Positions 41,118 to 50,873 of a stretch of 64,000 bases of DNA are shown here, in pieces; within the stretch, counting starts at the first letter, position 1; each line of letters opens with the position of its first letter. The stretch is from Ruminococcus sp. (GTDB taxonomy: Bacteria; Bacillota; Clostridia; Oscillospirales; Ruminococcaceae): NCBI GenBank assembly GCA_021199375.1, contig JAJQIB010000032.1, positions 1-64,000 of the forward strand, read 5' to 3'. A model generated the notes under the pieces. That model had not been told where the DNA came from and did not search any database. It was given only the letters and a program-made list of their open reading frames with translations. A program made the position numbers and the translations under genes.

Positions 41118-44100
41118 TTACTGTTCGCCTGCTTCAAGCGATTTTGTATCCTCCATACTCATCTTCAAAAGCCTCGATACGCCCTTTTCCTGCATGGTCA
41201 CTCCGTAGAGAACATCCGCCTCCTCCATTGTACCGCGCCTATGAGTTATGGCTATAAACTGCGTCTTGTCAGTAAACTTGTGAAGATATGCCGCATATTT
41301 GCTAACATTTACATCGTCAAGTGCCGCCTCGATTTCGTCAAGCAGACAAAATGGAGAAGGACGCACCGTCAAAATTGCAAAGTATATGCACACTGCAACA
41401 AATGCAATCTCGCCGCCTGAAAGGCTCATAAGGCTCTTGCCAACCTTTCCCGGAGGGGCAGCGTTAATTTCTATTCCGCTTTCAAGCACATTATCTTCGT
41501 CAGTCAGCGAAAGACTAGCCTTTCCTCCGCCAAAAAGCTCAGTAAATATTTCTGAAAAGCTTTTGTTTATCTTCTCAAAGCTCTCGGTGAAAATCGACTT
41601 CATGCTTTCGGTAAGGCTGTCTATAAGCTGGCAAAGCTCAAGCTTTGATTTGTTTACATCCTCAAGCTGTGAGCTCATAAACTCATACCTTTGCGAAACC
41701 TCTTCGTATTCCTCAATCGCTCCAAGATTTACATTTCCGAGTGACTTTATCTGCGCTCTAAGCTCATTCAGTCGCATACGTGATTCCTTTGCATCCTCAG
41801 GCTCAGGATAGCTTTCTCCCGCCTCGGTGCGCGTTAGACCATACTCGTCCCAAAGCTGTCCCGTAAGCTTGTCAAACTCCTGCGTTACACTTGTCGTTCT
41901 CTCGGTAAGCCTTGTCACCTCTTCTGCAAGCGTTTCACGCTCGTTCATCTTGTTTTTCTGCTCTTGCCTTTGCTTTTCTGCATTAAGGTTTATACGAACC
42001 TGTTCGGCTTGTGCCAGCTCAATTTTCTTCTCAAGTGCTTTTGTTCTCTCACCTGAATCACTTACGCTCTCAGCAATTGCCAGGATCTCCTCATGCTTTT
42101 TATCGATCTCGCCCTTACAAGCATCAATCTCCTTGTAAAAGCGCTGCTCATCACCGCTACCCTCGCTTATTGAGGTGTTAAGTCTTTCAATTTCGCTCCT
42201 TACAGCATCTATATCCTTTTGATTTTCAGCACTCTTAACCCTCATCTCAGAAAGCTCTGCTGAAAGCCTTGCTCCCTCATCCAAGCGGCGTGTGTTTTCA
42301 TCGCTCAGCTTAGTACGCTTCTCCTCACGCTGTGATATATCCTTTTCAAGCCTCGAAAGCTGCTCACTTGCTTCATTTGTCTGCTGCTCGGCTTGGTTTA
42401 TCTGATCATTGTATTTTTCTATACTCTCATTAAGCTTCTGCTCGCCGCCGTCAAGCTCATCAATCATCTGCTCGACACGCTTAAGCTCCATGTCGCTTCT
42501 TAAGATGTCCTCTCCCACACCTGATAGATTTTCCTTTACTCCGTCAAGCTGTGCCGATAGGTTTTGCACCTCCTGCATCAGACTCTCACGAGTATGTCTA
42601 AGCTCATCTCTTTTGCCGTCAAGCTTTTGTTGCTTGCTCTCAAGCTCAGAAATCTCGTTTTTACGGGTTAGTATTCCGGTGCTCTTTGATGTGCTTCCGC
42701 CCGTATACGAGCCTCCTGCGTTAACCACCTGACCATCAAGAGTGACAATCTTAAATTTATATCCATGCCTTTTTGCAATCTCGGATGCACTGTCAATATC
42801 CTCAGCAACTGCCGTTCTTCCCAGCAGATTTTTTACCAGCCCTGTAAATTTTTCATCACTTTCTACAAGCTCGCTTGCGAGTGCTATAAAGCCCTCCTCA
42901 CCTACAGGAGGATTTTCAAGCGTTCTCGCCTTAACAGAGGTTAGCGGCAAAAATGTCGCACGTCCTGCCTTGTTATCCTTAAGCAGCCTTATGCACCTCT
43001 TAGCGGCTGCCTCATCCCTTACCGCTATGTTTTGCAATGCTCCGCCAAGTGCCGTTTCAACCGCTGTCGAGTATTTGCTTGGCACCTCAATAAGCTGTGC
43101 TACAGATCCAAACACGCCCGACAGCATACCGCTTGATGAAGCCTTCATGATATACTTAACGCTATATGCAAATCCCTCCATAGCGTTCTCTAGATCTCTT
43201 AAAATTCCAAGCCGCTGTGCAATGCCCTTAAGCTCATTTTCATTATCAGAATAAGTCTGCTGTGCCGATTCAAGCTTTTTTTGCTTGCCTTCCCAAAGCT
43301 TTGAGTAGCCTACGCTCTTGTTTTCAAGCTCCTGCTTTTGCCCCTTAAGCTGCTGGCTTTTTTTGACAATTTTATCCTTTTCGCTTTCAAACAGCCTTCT
43401 GCGATCTTCACGCTCTGCCCGATCTAAAGCAAGCTCCTCAAGCGACTGTCTAGCCGTAAAATCTAAGTTCTTCGCCGATTCAAGCTTAAATGTAGCGTTA
43501 GACTTTTCCAGATAAAGCTCGTTAATCTCACGCTCAAGCCTGTCAAGCTCGCCCTCTCTTGCACTCTGCTCATTTTGAGAGCCCTTTAGTCTGCCTTCAA
43601 GCTCATCAATGCTCATTTCAAGCGCTTCACCCTCAGCTATTCTCTGCTGCAGCTCACTCTGCTTTTGCTCAAGCTGATTCTGAAGAAAATAAGCGCTGCT
43701 GCGTGACTGGTCAATGCTGTCATTTATCTGCTCGATTTTCTCTTCTAAATGCTTTATATCATTTTCGAGCACTGCTGTTTTAGCGCCCGAATTTGATTTT
43801 TCAAGCTCTATCTGATGAATATTTTCCTTTAGCTCTGCTGCAATCTCGCCCTGCTTTGCAGCCTTAGCAAATTCATTTTCAATTTCCTTTTCAATCTGTT
43901 CAAGCTCATTCGATAAGGCTTCATACTGATCCTTTAACAAGCTAAGCCTATGCTCATACTCCGTAGATTTATCCATAAGCTCGTTTAGGCGCATCACCCA
44001 TAGCGAAACCTCAAGCCCACGCTTTTCGTCATCAAGCACTCTAAAACGCTTTGCCTTTTCACACTGCTTTTTAAGCGGTGTAAGTCTGCCCTCAAGCTCT

Positions 44101-44687
44101 GAAAGAATGTCGGTAAGCCTGCTTATGTTATCCTCAGCTCTTGCAAGCTCGTTTTCCGTTTCACGCTTCTTGCTCCTAAACTTCGAAATTCCCGCTGCCT
44201 CATCAAAAATCATTCGACGATCCGTCGACTTGCTCGAAACAATTTCGCCTATTTTGCCCTGTCCGATAATAGCATAGCCATCCTTGCCAAGACCTGTATC
44301 CATAAATAGCTCTTCAATGTCCTTCAAGCGCACATTAGAACCATTTAGCATATATTCACTATCGCCATTTCGATAAAGCTTTCTCGATACGCTAACTATA
44401 TCGGCATCATTTTTTAGCGCATGATCGCAATTGTCGATGGTCAGCGTCACCTGTGCAAAATTAGCCTTAGGACGTGTAACAGAGCCGTAGAAAATAACAT
44501 CCTCCATTTTTTCACCACGAAGGCTTTTCCACGACTTTTCACCCAAAACCCAACGCATAGCATCGCCTATATTGCTCTTGCCGCTGCCGTTAGGTCCGAC
44601 TACTGCCGATATTCCCTTTGTAAATTCAAGCTTCGTTTTATCGGGAAACGATTTGAATCCCTGAAGCTCAAGTGATCTTAAATACAT
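41118..44687 (-). CDS. smc: Chromosome segregation protein SMC
   Basis: A 1189-residue SMC ATPase for chromosome condensation and segregation. The N-terminal head has Walker A GPNGSGKSN near residue 32. Two long coiled-coil arms flank a hinge around residues 510-670 (LGGALQNIAVRDEAAAKRCI and the GGSYTGGS region). The C-terminal head has the signature SLSGGE near 1090 and Walker B LLDEIEAALDD. Length is normal. The start overlaps the radical SAM gene by 10 nt. scpA and scpB are not in the window. Confidence 0.98.
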   Translation of the reverse strand: MYLRSLELQGFKSFPDKTKLEFTKGISAVVGPNGSGKSNIGDAMRWVLGEKSWKSLRGEKMEDVIFYGSVTRPKANFAQVTLTIDNCDHALKNDADIVSVSRKLYRNGDSEYMLNGSNVRLKDIEELFMDTGLGKDGYAIIGQGKIGEIVSSKSTDRRMIFDEAAGISKFRSKKRETENELARAEDNISRLTDILSELEGRLTPLKKQCEKAKRFRVLDDEKRGLEVSLWVMRLNELMDKSTEYEHRLSLLKDQYEALSNELEQIEKEIENEFAKAAKQGEIAAELKENIHQIELEKSNSGAKTAVLENDIKHLEEKIEQINDSIDQSRSSAYFLQNQLEQKQSELQQRIAEGEALEMSIDELEGRLKGSQNEQSAREGELDRLEREINELYLEKSNATFKLESAKNLDFTARQSLEELALDRAEREDRRRLFESEKDKIVKKSQQLKGQKQELENKSVGYSKLWEGKQKKLESAQQTYSDNENELKGIAQRLGILRDLENAMEGFAYSVKYIMKASSSGMLSGVFGSVAQLIEVPSKYSTAVETALGGALQNIAVRDEAAAKRCIRLLKDNKAGRATFLPLTSVKARTLENPPVGEEGFIALASELVESDEKFTGLVKNLLGRTAVAEDIDSASEIAKRHGYKFKIVTLDGQVVNAGGSYTGGSTSKSTGILTRKNEISELESKQQKLDGKRDELRHTRESLMQEVQNLSAQLDGVKENLSGVGEDILRSDMELKRVEQMIDELDGGEQKLNESIEKYNDQINQAEQQTNEASEQLSRLEKDISQREEKRTKLSDENTRRLDEGARLSAELSEMRVKSAENQKDIDAVRSEIERLNTSISEGSGDEQRFYKEIDACKGEIDKKHEEILAIAESVSDSGERTKALEKKIELAQAEQVRINLNAEKQRQEQKNKMNERETLAEEVTRLTERTTSVTQEFDKLTGQLWDEYGLTRTEAGESYPEPEDAKESRMRLNELRAQIKSLGNVNLGAIEEYEEVSQRYEFMSSQLEDVNKSKLELCQLIDSLTESMKSIFTESFEKINKSFSEIFTELFGGGKASLSLTDEDNVLESGIEINAAPPGKVGKSLMSLSGGEIAFVAVCIYFAILTVRPSPFCLLDEIEAALDDVNVSKYAAYLHKFTDKTQFIAITHRRGTMEEADVLYGVTMQEKGVSRLLKMSMEDTKSLEAGEQ

Positions 44688-45685
44688 TTATATACGTCCC
44701 TTTTTATGCGAATTTCGTTTGGTAAAAGCGATGTATCACTCTTTATCTCAAGCTGAATTCCTTTTTTGCAAAAGTACAATTTATTGGACTGTTTGTGTCC
44801 TACTGCAGCGCTCACCATACTTTTTCCAGCATATACCGTTATCTCGGTGTCGCAAGACTCAAGCCGCTTATCTATAATATCTCGCACAACAGCAGACTTG
44901 ACAATCTCGCCAAGTGCTGGATGATAAAATCCTGCTACAAGATTTTTTTCAACATCCTTTGAAGCGTGCAAGCCTATTCTCAAAATTCTAATATCATTAT
45001 CCAAAAAGGCTCGAACCATCTCGGCGCAAATCTCGACTGCCCTTTCAAAGCTAAAAAGCTTATATTCGCCGCTTTCATAAAGCTCTGCAAGCCTTGTGCC
45101 CTTTAGTACACAAACAGGATAAATTCTTATCGTGTCAGGATGAATTTTAAGCACCTCATCAAGCGTTTTTTTCTCACAAGCCTCGCTTGACCTATAGAGT
45201 CCCACCATAACCTGTAAACCCAGCTCAAAGCCATAGCTTTTTATAAGCTCAGATGCGGTTATAACATCCTTAGCGGTGTGCCCTCTATCGTTAGCATCAA
45301 GAACCTCATCTACCATAGACTGCGCACCAAGCTCAATTGATGTCACACCATATTCCTTAAGAAGTCTTAATATCTCATCGTCTATACAGTCGGGTCGGGT
45401 AGATATTCTTATTCCTTTAAATCCGCCTGCTCCAATAAAGGGCTGTGCAGCATTTAAAAGCTCAAGCATATACTCTCGCTCAATTGCGGTAAAGCTTCCT
45501 CCAAAAAATGCTATTTCGGTATCGCTCGGATTGTTTACCTCACCTAAAGCCTGAGTACATACCCGCTCTACATCCTCCTTGTGAGGAGCCTCGCTTGAGG
45601 ATGTTATTGTGCGCTGATTGCAAAATGCACAGCTGCAAGGACAGCCTAGATGCGGCACAAAAAACGAAATGTTGCTGTGACTCAC
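44678..45685 (-). CDS. Elp3-like radical SAM protein
   Basis: A 335-residue radical SAM protein with the cluster motif CPCSCAFCNQR near residue 15 and FFGGSFTAIE, ISTRPDCIDDE and SIELGAQSMVDEVL typical of the Elp3/COG1243 branch. The C-terminal acetyltransferase domain of true Elp3 is missing; the end (DTEITVYAGKSM ... LPNEIRIKRDVY) is short. In clostridia this protein is commonly found between rnc and smc. The substrate is unknown; tRNA modification is plausible from the family. Overlaps rnc by 4 nt. Confidence 0.9.
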   Translation of the reverse strand: MSHSNISFFVPHLGCPCSCAFCNQRTITSSSEAPHKEDVERVCTQALGEVNNPSDTEIAFFGGSFTAIEREYMLELLNAAQPFIGAGGFKGIRISTRPDCIDDEILRLLKEYGVTSIELGAQSMVDEVLDANDRGHTAKDVITASELIKSYGFELGLQVMVGLYRSSEACEKKTLDEVLKIHPDTIRIYPVCVLKGTRLAELYESGEYKLFSFERAVEICAEMVRAFLDNDIRILRIGLHASKDVEKNLVAGFYHPALGEIVKSAVVRDIIDKRLESCDTEITVYAGKSMVSAAVGHKQSNKLYFCKKGIQLEIKSDTSLLPNEIRIKRDVYKCI

Positions 45686-46380
45686 TTATCCTCACCTATA
45701 CGCTTTAACAGCTCGTGTGCAGCTGCTTGCTCGGCACTCTTTTTAGATCTGCCCTCGCCTTCACCTAAAACCTTGCCATTTATAAGCACCTCAACTACAA
45801 ATCTCTTGTCGTGATCGGGTCCTGACTCTCCCTTTAGGCGATACTCAATTCTTTCGTCAGGATTTCGCTGTACCACCTCTTGAAGTGCGGTTTTATAGTC
45901 GTGAAAGCTCTCATTTCCTGTAGGCTTAATGTTCTTTGGAATAAACGACAGAACATATTCTCTTGCCGCTTCGATTCCGCCATCTAGGTAAACTGCCGCA
46001 ATCACTGCCTCAAATGCGTCTGAAACAATCGACGGACGTTCTCTTCCTCCGGTTTGGTCCTCGCCCTTACCAAGAAAAATATGCTCGCCTAAATGTATAC
46101 GCTTTGAAAACTCATACAACGCAGTTTCGCAAACAAGCGATGCTCTGAGCTTTGTAAGCTCTCCCTCAGGAATTGACTTAAAATGCTTAAATATATAGTC
46201 AGAAACAACAATCGACAGCACTGAGTCACCTAAAAATTCCAGTCGCTCGTTGCTGTGTCTTGCCTTTTTGTTTTCATTTGCAAATGAAGAATGTGACAGT
46301 GCCTCATAAAGCAGGCTCTCATCCTTAAACTCGTATCCCATCAGACTCTGTAAATCCTTCATAGACTCCTTTTCGTTCAT
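45682..46380 (-). CDS. rnc: Ribonuclease III
   Basis: A 232-residue dsRNA endonuclease used in rRNA and mRNA processing. The catalytic domain carries the signature NERLEFLGDSVLSIVVSDYI and the second acidic site SDAFEAVIAAVYLDGG. Residues about 155-230 are the dsRNA-binding domain (YKTALQEVVQ ... GEGEGRSKKSAEQAAAHELL). plsX lies 2 nt upstream; the acpP gene often found between them is absent. Confidence 0.98.
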   Translation of the reverse strand: MNEKESMKDLQSLMGYEFKDESLLYEALSHSSFANENKKARHSNERLEFLGDSVLSIVVSDYIFKHFKSIPEGELTKLRASLVCETALYEFSKRIHLGEHIFLGKGEDQTGGRERPSIVSDAFEAVIAAVYLDGGIEAAREYVLSFIPKNIKPTGNESFHDYKTALQEVVQRNPDERIEYRLKGESGPDHDKRFVVEVLINGKVLGEGEGRSKKSAEQAAAHELLKRIGEDK

Positions 46381-46382
46381 TT

Positions 46383-47399
46383 TTATTGCTCCTTGATTTT
46401 TTGACTTTCCTTCATCTGTGCTAAAGCCTTTGTCGTTTCATCAATCACGCCTGTTTCGGTAAACGCCTTTGCCTGTCTTACAGCATTATAAAACGCCTTT
46501 GCATTTGAGCTGCCGTGTGCCTTGATTACCGGCTTTGCTGCTCCTAATAGCGGTGCTCCGCCGTACTCAGTATAATCGACCTTCTTTTTAAAGTCCTTTA
46601 CCGATGGCATAATCATAAGTGCTGCAAGCTTGTTTTTAAATCCTGAGGTAAGCATATCCTTAAGCTCAGTTGTAAAGAACTTGCCCATTCCCTCATACAG
46701 CTTTAGCATTATATTTCCTGTAAATCCATCTGTAACCACAACGTCAGCTTCTCCGAGCGGCACATGCCTTGCCTCAATATTTCCGATAAAGTTTACAGGC
46801 GCTTCCTTTAATCTTGAATATGTTTCCAGTTCAAGCTCTCTGCCCTTTGACTCTTCTGTGCCTATGTTTACAAGCGCAACCCTTGGTGAGGTCACCTCCA
46901 TGATTTTGTTCATGTATATCGAGCCCATCATTGCAAACTGTGTCAGCATTTCAGGACGACAGTCGGCATTTGCTCCGCTGTCTAAAAGCATTACGGGATC
47001 TGATGCAGTCGGCAGTATTGTTGCAAGCGCAGGACGCTTTATTCCCTTTATGCGCTTTACAATCATAGTAGCTCCAACTACAAGTGCGCCGGTAGAGCCC
47101 GCCGAAAGAAAAGCATCTCCCTGCCCATCAGCTAGCATCTTCATTCCCACAGCCATCGAGCAATCCTTCTTGCCCTTGATTACCTCAGTCGGCTCCTCAC
47201 AAACATCTATCACAGTCGCAGCATGGCGTATTTTAAGTCCGCTTATATCGAGAGCATTTTCTTTAGCACAGGATTTAATCCTTTGCTCATCGCCAACAAG
47301 CGTTATATCCACTCCAAAATCTCTCTTTGCGTCAATTGCTCCCTTTATAACCTCAAGTGGAGCATTATCTCCGCCAAATGCGTCCATTACTATATTCAT
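46383..47399 (-). CDS. plsX: Phosphate acyltransferase PlsX
   Basis: A 338-residue enzyme that converts acyl-ACP to acyl-phosphate for phospholipid synthesis. Family features: MNIVMDAFGGDNAPLEVIKG at the start, SAGSTGALVVGA, the LLDSGANADCRPEML region and VVTDGFTGNIMLK. It overlaps trmFO by 4 nt and is followed 2 nt later by rnc. Confidence 0.97.
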   Translation of the reverse strand: MNIVMDAFGGDNAPLEVIKGAIDAKRDFGVDITLVGDEQRIKSCAKENALDISGLKIRHAATVIDVCEEPTEVIKGKKDCSMAVGMKMLADGQGDAFLSAGSTGALVVGATMIVKRIKGIKRPALATILPTASDPVMLLDSGANADCRPEMLTQFAMMGSIYMNKIMEVTSPRVALVNIGTEESKGRELELETYSRLKEAPVNFIGNIEARHVPLGEADVVVTDGFTGNIMLKLYEGMGKFFTTELKDMLTSGFKNKLAALMIMPSVKDFKKKVDYTEYGGAPLLGAAKPVIKAHGSSNAKAFYNAVRQAKAFTETGVIDETTKALAQMKESQKIKEQ

Positions 47400-48727
47400 A
47401 TTATTTCCTCCGATTTTATAGCTGTGCTAAGATCGCTGAGTCCTCTCATTGAAATAGCCTCATAGCGTTTTCTTTTGTCACGAATTTTCTCATCAAGTGG
47501 TGGCAAAAGTCCCATGTTGCATCCCATAGGCTGAAATTTTTCAACGGTTTGGTCACTTATATAGGCTGACAGCGCTCCAAGCATTGTCGTTCTCGGTAAA
47601 GTGATATACGATTCTCCCCGTATGCTTCTCGCCATGTTAAGTCCTGCCATAATACCGCTTGCGGCAGATTCTATATACCCCTCAACGCCGGTAATCTGTC
47701 CAGCAAAGTAAATATTTGGATTATCTCTCATGAAAAACTGCGGCGACAACAGCTTGGGCGAATTTATAAACGTATTTCTGTGCATAACACCATAGCGTAC
47801 AAATTCGGCATTTTCAAGTCCGGGTATTAATGAGAACACTCGCTTTTGCTCGCCAAATTTAAGATTGGTCTGAAAGCCTACTATGTTGTACATACTACCC
47901 TCGTTATTCTCATTTCTCAGCTGAACTACAGCATAGTAGCGCTCATGCGTCACTGGGTGATATATACCGACAGGCTTTAGCGGACCGTATCTCATGGTAT
48001 CCGCTCCACGCTTTGCAAGAACCTCTATTGGCATACATCCCTCATATACAGAAAAATCATCCTTTGTCTTTCCACGGTCAAACTCATGAAGAGGTGCTGA
48101 CTCGGCATTTACAAGCTCATTATAAAAGCGCTCATATTCCTCCCTTTTCATAGGGCAATTTATATAGTCTGCATCCCCACGTCCATAGCGAGAAGCATAA
48201 AACACCTTGCTCATATCAAGGCTTTCTCTTGTGACAATCGGTGCGGCAGCATCATGAAAATGCAGGTATTCTCCGCCAACAAGCTTGCTCAAGCTCTCGC
48301 TCAGCGCATCAGAGGTAAGTGGACCCGTTGCAATAATCACTCTGCCCTCAGGCAGACTCGTCACCTCACAGCTCTTGATCTCAATTTTAGCGCTTGATTT
48401 TATTCTATTAGTGACAAGATCCGAAAACCTCTCACGGTCTACCGCAAGAGCACCTCCTGCCGACACCCTTGATTTCTCGGCACACTGCATTGTAAGTGAG
48501 CCAAGTCTGCGCATTTCCTCTTTAAGCATTCCTGCCGCAGAGCCTATTCTCTGCGCCTTAAGAGAATTTGAGCATACAAGCTCTGCAAAGCCCGTGTACT
48601 TATGTGCAGGAGTGTATTTTTTCGGCTTCATCTCAAACAGCTCTACGTCTATTCCTGCTTGTGCAAGCTGCCATGCAGCCTCACATCCAGCGAGACCTGC
48701 GCCTATAACCTTTACCTTTTCTGCCAT
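47396..48727 (-). CDS. trmFO: tRNA (uracil-54-C5)-methyltransferase TrmFO (folate-dependent)
   Basis: A 443-residue flavoprotein that makes T54 in tRNA using methylene-tetrahydrofolate. The N-terminal FAD-binding motif is VIGAGLAGCEAAWQLA, followed by CSNSLKAQRIGSAAGMLKEE and CPMKREEYERFYNEL. The C-terminal part has YFAGQITGVEGYIESAASG and the ending region with PPLDEKIRDKRKRYE. Gene order dprA-topA-trmFO matches Bacillus. It starts 4 nt after topA. Confidence 0.97.
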   Translation of the reverse strand: MAEKVKVIGAGLAGCEAAWQLAQAGIDVELFEMKPKKYTPAHKYTGFAELVCSNSLKAQRIGSAAGMLKEEMRRLGSLTMQCAEKSRVSAGGALAVDRERFSDLVTNRIKSSAKIEIKSCEVTSLPEGRVIIATGPLTSDALSESLSKLVGGEYLHFHDAAAPIVTRESLDMSKVFYASRYGRGDADYINCPMKREEYERFYNELVNAESAPLHEFDRGKTKDDFSVYEGCMPIEVLAKRGADTMRYGPLKPVGIYHPVTHERYYAVVQLRNENNEGSMYNIVGFQTNLKFGEQKRVFSLIPGLENAEFVRYGVMHRNTFINSPKLLSPQFFMRDNPNIYFAGQITGVEGYIESAASGIMAGLNMARSIRGESYITLPRTTMLGALSAYISDQTVEKFQPMGCNMGLLPPLDEKIRDKRKRYEAISMRGLSDLSTAIKSEEII

Positions 48728-48731
48728 TTTA

Positions 48732-50822
48732 TTATTCGCTTTCGCTCAAATCCTTTTCGTATCCACAGCCCTCTTTGTGACAAACAAGCTTTCCGTTCTT
48801 GCCGCCCTTTCTGAAGAGAGTTGAGCCACACTGCGGGCATTTTTCCTCAAGCGGAACATCCCATGTCATAAATTTACAGTTAGGATTATCCTCACAGCCG
48901 TAGTATTTTCTGCCCTTCTTTGACTTTTTGAGCAGCACTCGCTTTCCACAGTATGGACAATATCCTCCCGTTTCCTCGACTACAGCCTTAGTGAAGGTAC
49001 AATCGGGAAAACCGCTGCAAGCCATAAACTTGCCATATCTTCCGATTTTTATAACCATCGGCTTTCCGCAAACCTCACAAATTTCGTTCGTTTCCTCAGC
49101 AGGAACCTTTACACGCTTGCCGTCCATTGCCCTTTCAGCCTCTTCAAGCTCGTTTTCAAACTCGCCATAAAAATCCTTGAGAGTGTCTGTCCACTTTATC
49201 TGTCCGTTTTCAACCTTATCCAGGTCATTTTCCATGTTTGCAGTGAATTTGAGATCTACAATCTTATCAAAATGCTCACTCATCACCTGATTTGTAACCT
49301 CGCCTAATGCCGTAGGCTTTAGCTGCTTGCCGTCACGCTCAACATAGTTTCTTGCTAGTATTGTCGTGATGGTCGGCACATAGGTTGAAGGTCTGCCGAT
49401 ACCGGTTTCCTCAAACGCCTTGACAAGCGTCGCCTCGGTGTAGCGTGCGGGAGGCTGAGTAAAATGCTGATTCCCCTCAAGCTCCTGAAGCTTAAGCAGA
49501 TCACCCTTCTTTACATCCGTAAGATCGTTTTTAGGCTCTGCATCATCGTCTCTAGTTTCCTCATAAAGCGCTGTAAATCCATCAAACCTAATCGAGTAGC
49601 CCGATGCCTTAAAAACGCATCCATTTGACTCAATGCTCGCCGAGATGGTATTCATAACGCACTTAGACATCTGACTTGAGATAAATCTCTCCCATATCAG
49701 CTTATAAAGCCTGTACTGATCCGAAGTGACTCCGCTTTCCTTGACCTCGCTAGGCGTAAGCTCCGGGTGTGAGGGACGAATAGCCTCATGTCCGTCCTGT
49801 GCATTGCCCTTTACCTTGTATTTGTTCGGCTTTTCGGGAACATATTCATCTCCGAAATGAGCCTTGATATATTCATATGCCTGCGCTCTTGATTCCTCTG
49901 ATATACGCTGGCTGTCTGTACGCATATAAGTGATAAGACCTGTGGGTCCTAAGCCCTTGATATCAACACCCTCATAAAGCTCCTGAGCCACCTTCATTGT
50001 ACGGCGTGCCTGAAATGACAAGCGTCTTGAAGCCTCCTGCTGGAGCGTCGAGGTCGTAAACGGTGTAGCGGGAGATTTTCTTCTCACGCTCTTTTTTACC
50101 TCTGCTACCTCAAACTGTGCATCATTAAGGCGTGATAAAATCTCGTCAGCCTGCTCCTTGCTGTTAAGCTGTGCCTTTTCACCATCTATGCTTTCAAGCT
50201 TTGCAGAAAAGGTTCGATTTGAATCCTTAGCTGAAAATCTGGCATCAATCGACCAATATTCGGTCGTTACAAACCTGCGGATTTCCTCCTCTCGGTCGCA
50301 TATCATCTTAACAGCAACCGACTGAACTCTTCCTGCTGAAAGTCCTCTGCGAACCTTTCTCCAAAGAAACGGCGAGAGCTTGTAGCCTACAATTCTGTCT
50401 AAAACACGTCTTGCCTGCTGAGCATCTACAAGATTCATGTCTATCCTTCGAGGATGCTCCATACCCTCCTTGATTCCTGATTCCGTAAGCTCCTTAAAGG
50501 TCACACGGTTGTCATCATTTAAATCAAGTCCTAAAATCTGAGCTAAATGCCATGATATAGCCTCTCCCTCACGGTCGGGGTCTCCTGCCAGATAAACCTT
50601 GTCACAGCCCTTAGCCTTTTTCTTTATTTCCTTAATTACCGGTTCCTTTTCCTTAATGTTTATATACTGCGGTTCAAAGCTATTTTCTATATCTACTCCC
50701 AGCTTTGATTTAGGAAGGTCACGCAAATGTCCCTTGGATGCTATGACCTCATAATCACCGCTTAAATATCTTTTTATCGTCTTAACTTTCGTTGGAGACT
50801 CAACAATTATAAGATTTGACAA
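48732..50822 (-). CDS. topA: DNA topoisomerase I
   Basis: A 696-residue type IA topoisomerase that relaxes negative supercoils. The Toprim domain opens with SNLIIVESPTKVKTIKRYL and has DPDREGEAISWHL. The active-site Tyr is in GLITYMRTDSQRIS. Three C-terminal zinc ribbons follow (CEVCGKPM, CPYCGKRVLL and CPQCGSTLFR sets). It is flanked by dprA and trmFO, the usual Firmicute order. Confidence 0.98.
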   Translation of the reverse strand: MSNLIIVESPTKVKTIKRYLSGDYEVIASKGHLRDLPKSKLGVDIENSFEPQYINIKEKEPVIKEIKKKAKGCDKVYLAGDPDREGEAISWHLAQILGLDLNDDNRVTFKELTESGIKEGMEHPRRIDMNLVDAQQARRVLDRIVGYKLSPFLWRKVRRGLSAGRVQSVAVKMICDREEEIRRFVTTEYWSIDARFSAKDSNRTFSAKLESIDGEKAQLNSKEQADEILSRLNDAQFEVAEVKKSVRRKSPATPFTTSTLQQEASRRLSFQARRTMKVAQELYEGVDIKGLGPTGLITYMRTDSQRISEESRAQAYEYIKAHFGDEYVPEKPNKYKVKGNAQDGHEAIRPSHPELTPSEVKESGVTSDQYRLYKLIWERFISSQMSKCVMNTISASIESNGCVFKASGYSIRFDGFTALYEETRDDDAEPKNDLTDVKKGDLLKLQELEGNQHFTQPPARYTEATLVKAFEETGIGRPSTYVPTITTILARNYVERDGKQLKPTALGEVTNQVMSEHFDKIVDLKFTANMENDLDKVENGQIKWTDTLKDFYGEFENELEEAERAMDGKRVKVPAEETNEICEVCGKPMVIKIGRYGKFMACSGFPDCTFTKAVVEETGGYCPYCGKRVLLKKSKKGRKYYGCEDNPNCKFMTWDVPLEEKCPQCGSTLFRKGGKNGKLVCHKEGCGYEKDLSESE

Positions 50823-50873
50823 ATAATCTTCTCCTTTTCAAATGTACTTTCCCCTTTTGCACCATACCATACA

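Noticed and set aside
46630-47421. 263-aa plus-strand ORF opposite plsX
   Set aside because: Antisense shadow; plsX has strong family motifs and the plus frame shows none.
48285-48824. 179-aa plus-strand ORF opposite trmFO and topA
   Set aside because: Antisense shadow spanning a gene junction, without RBS.
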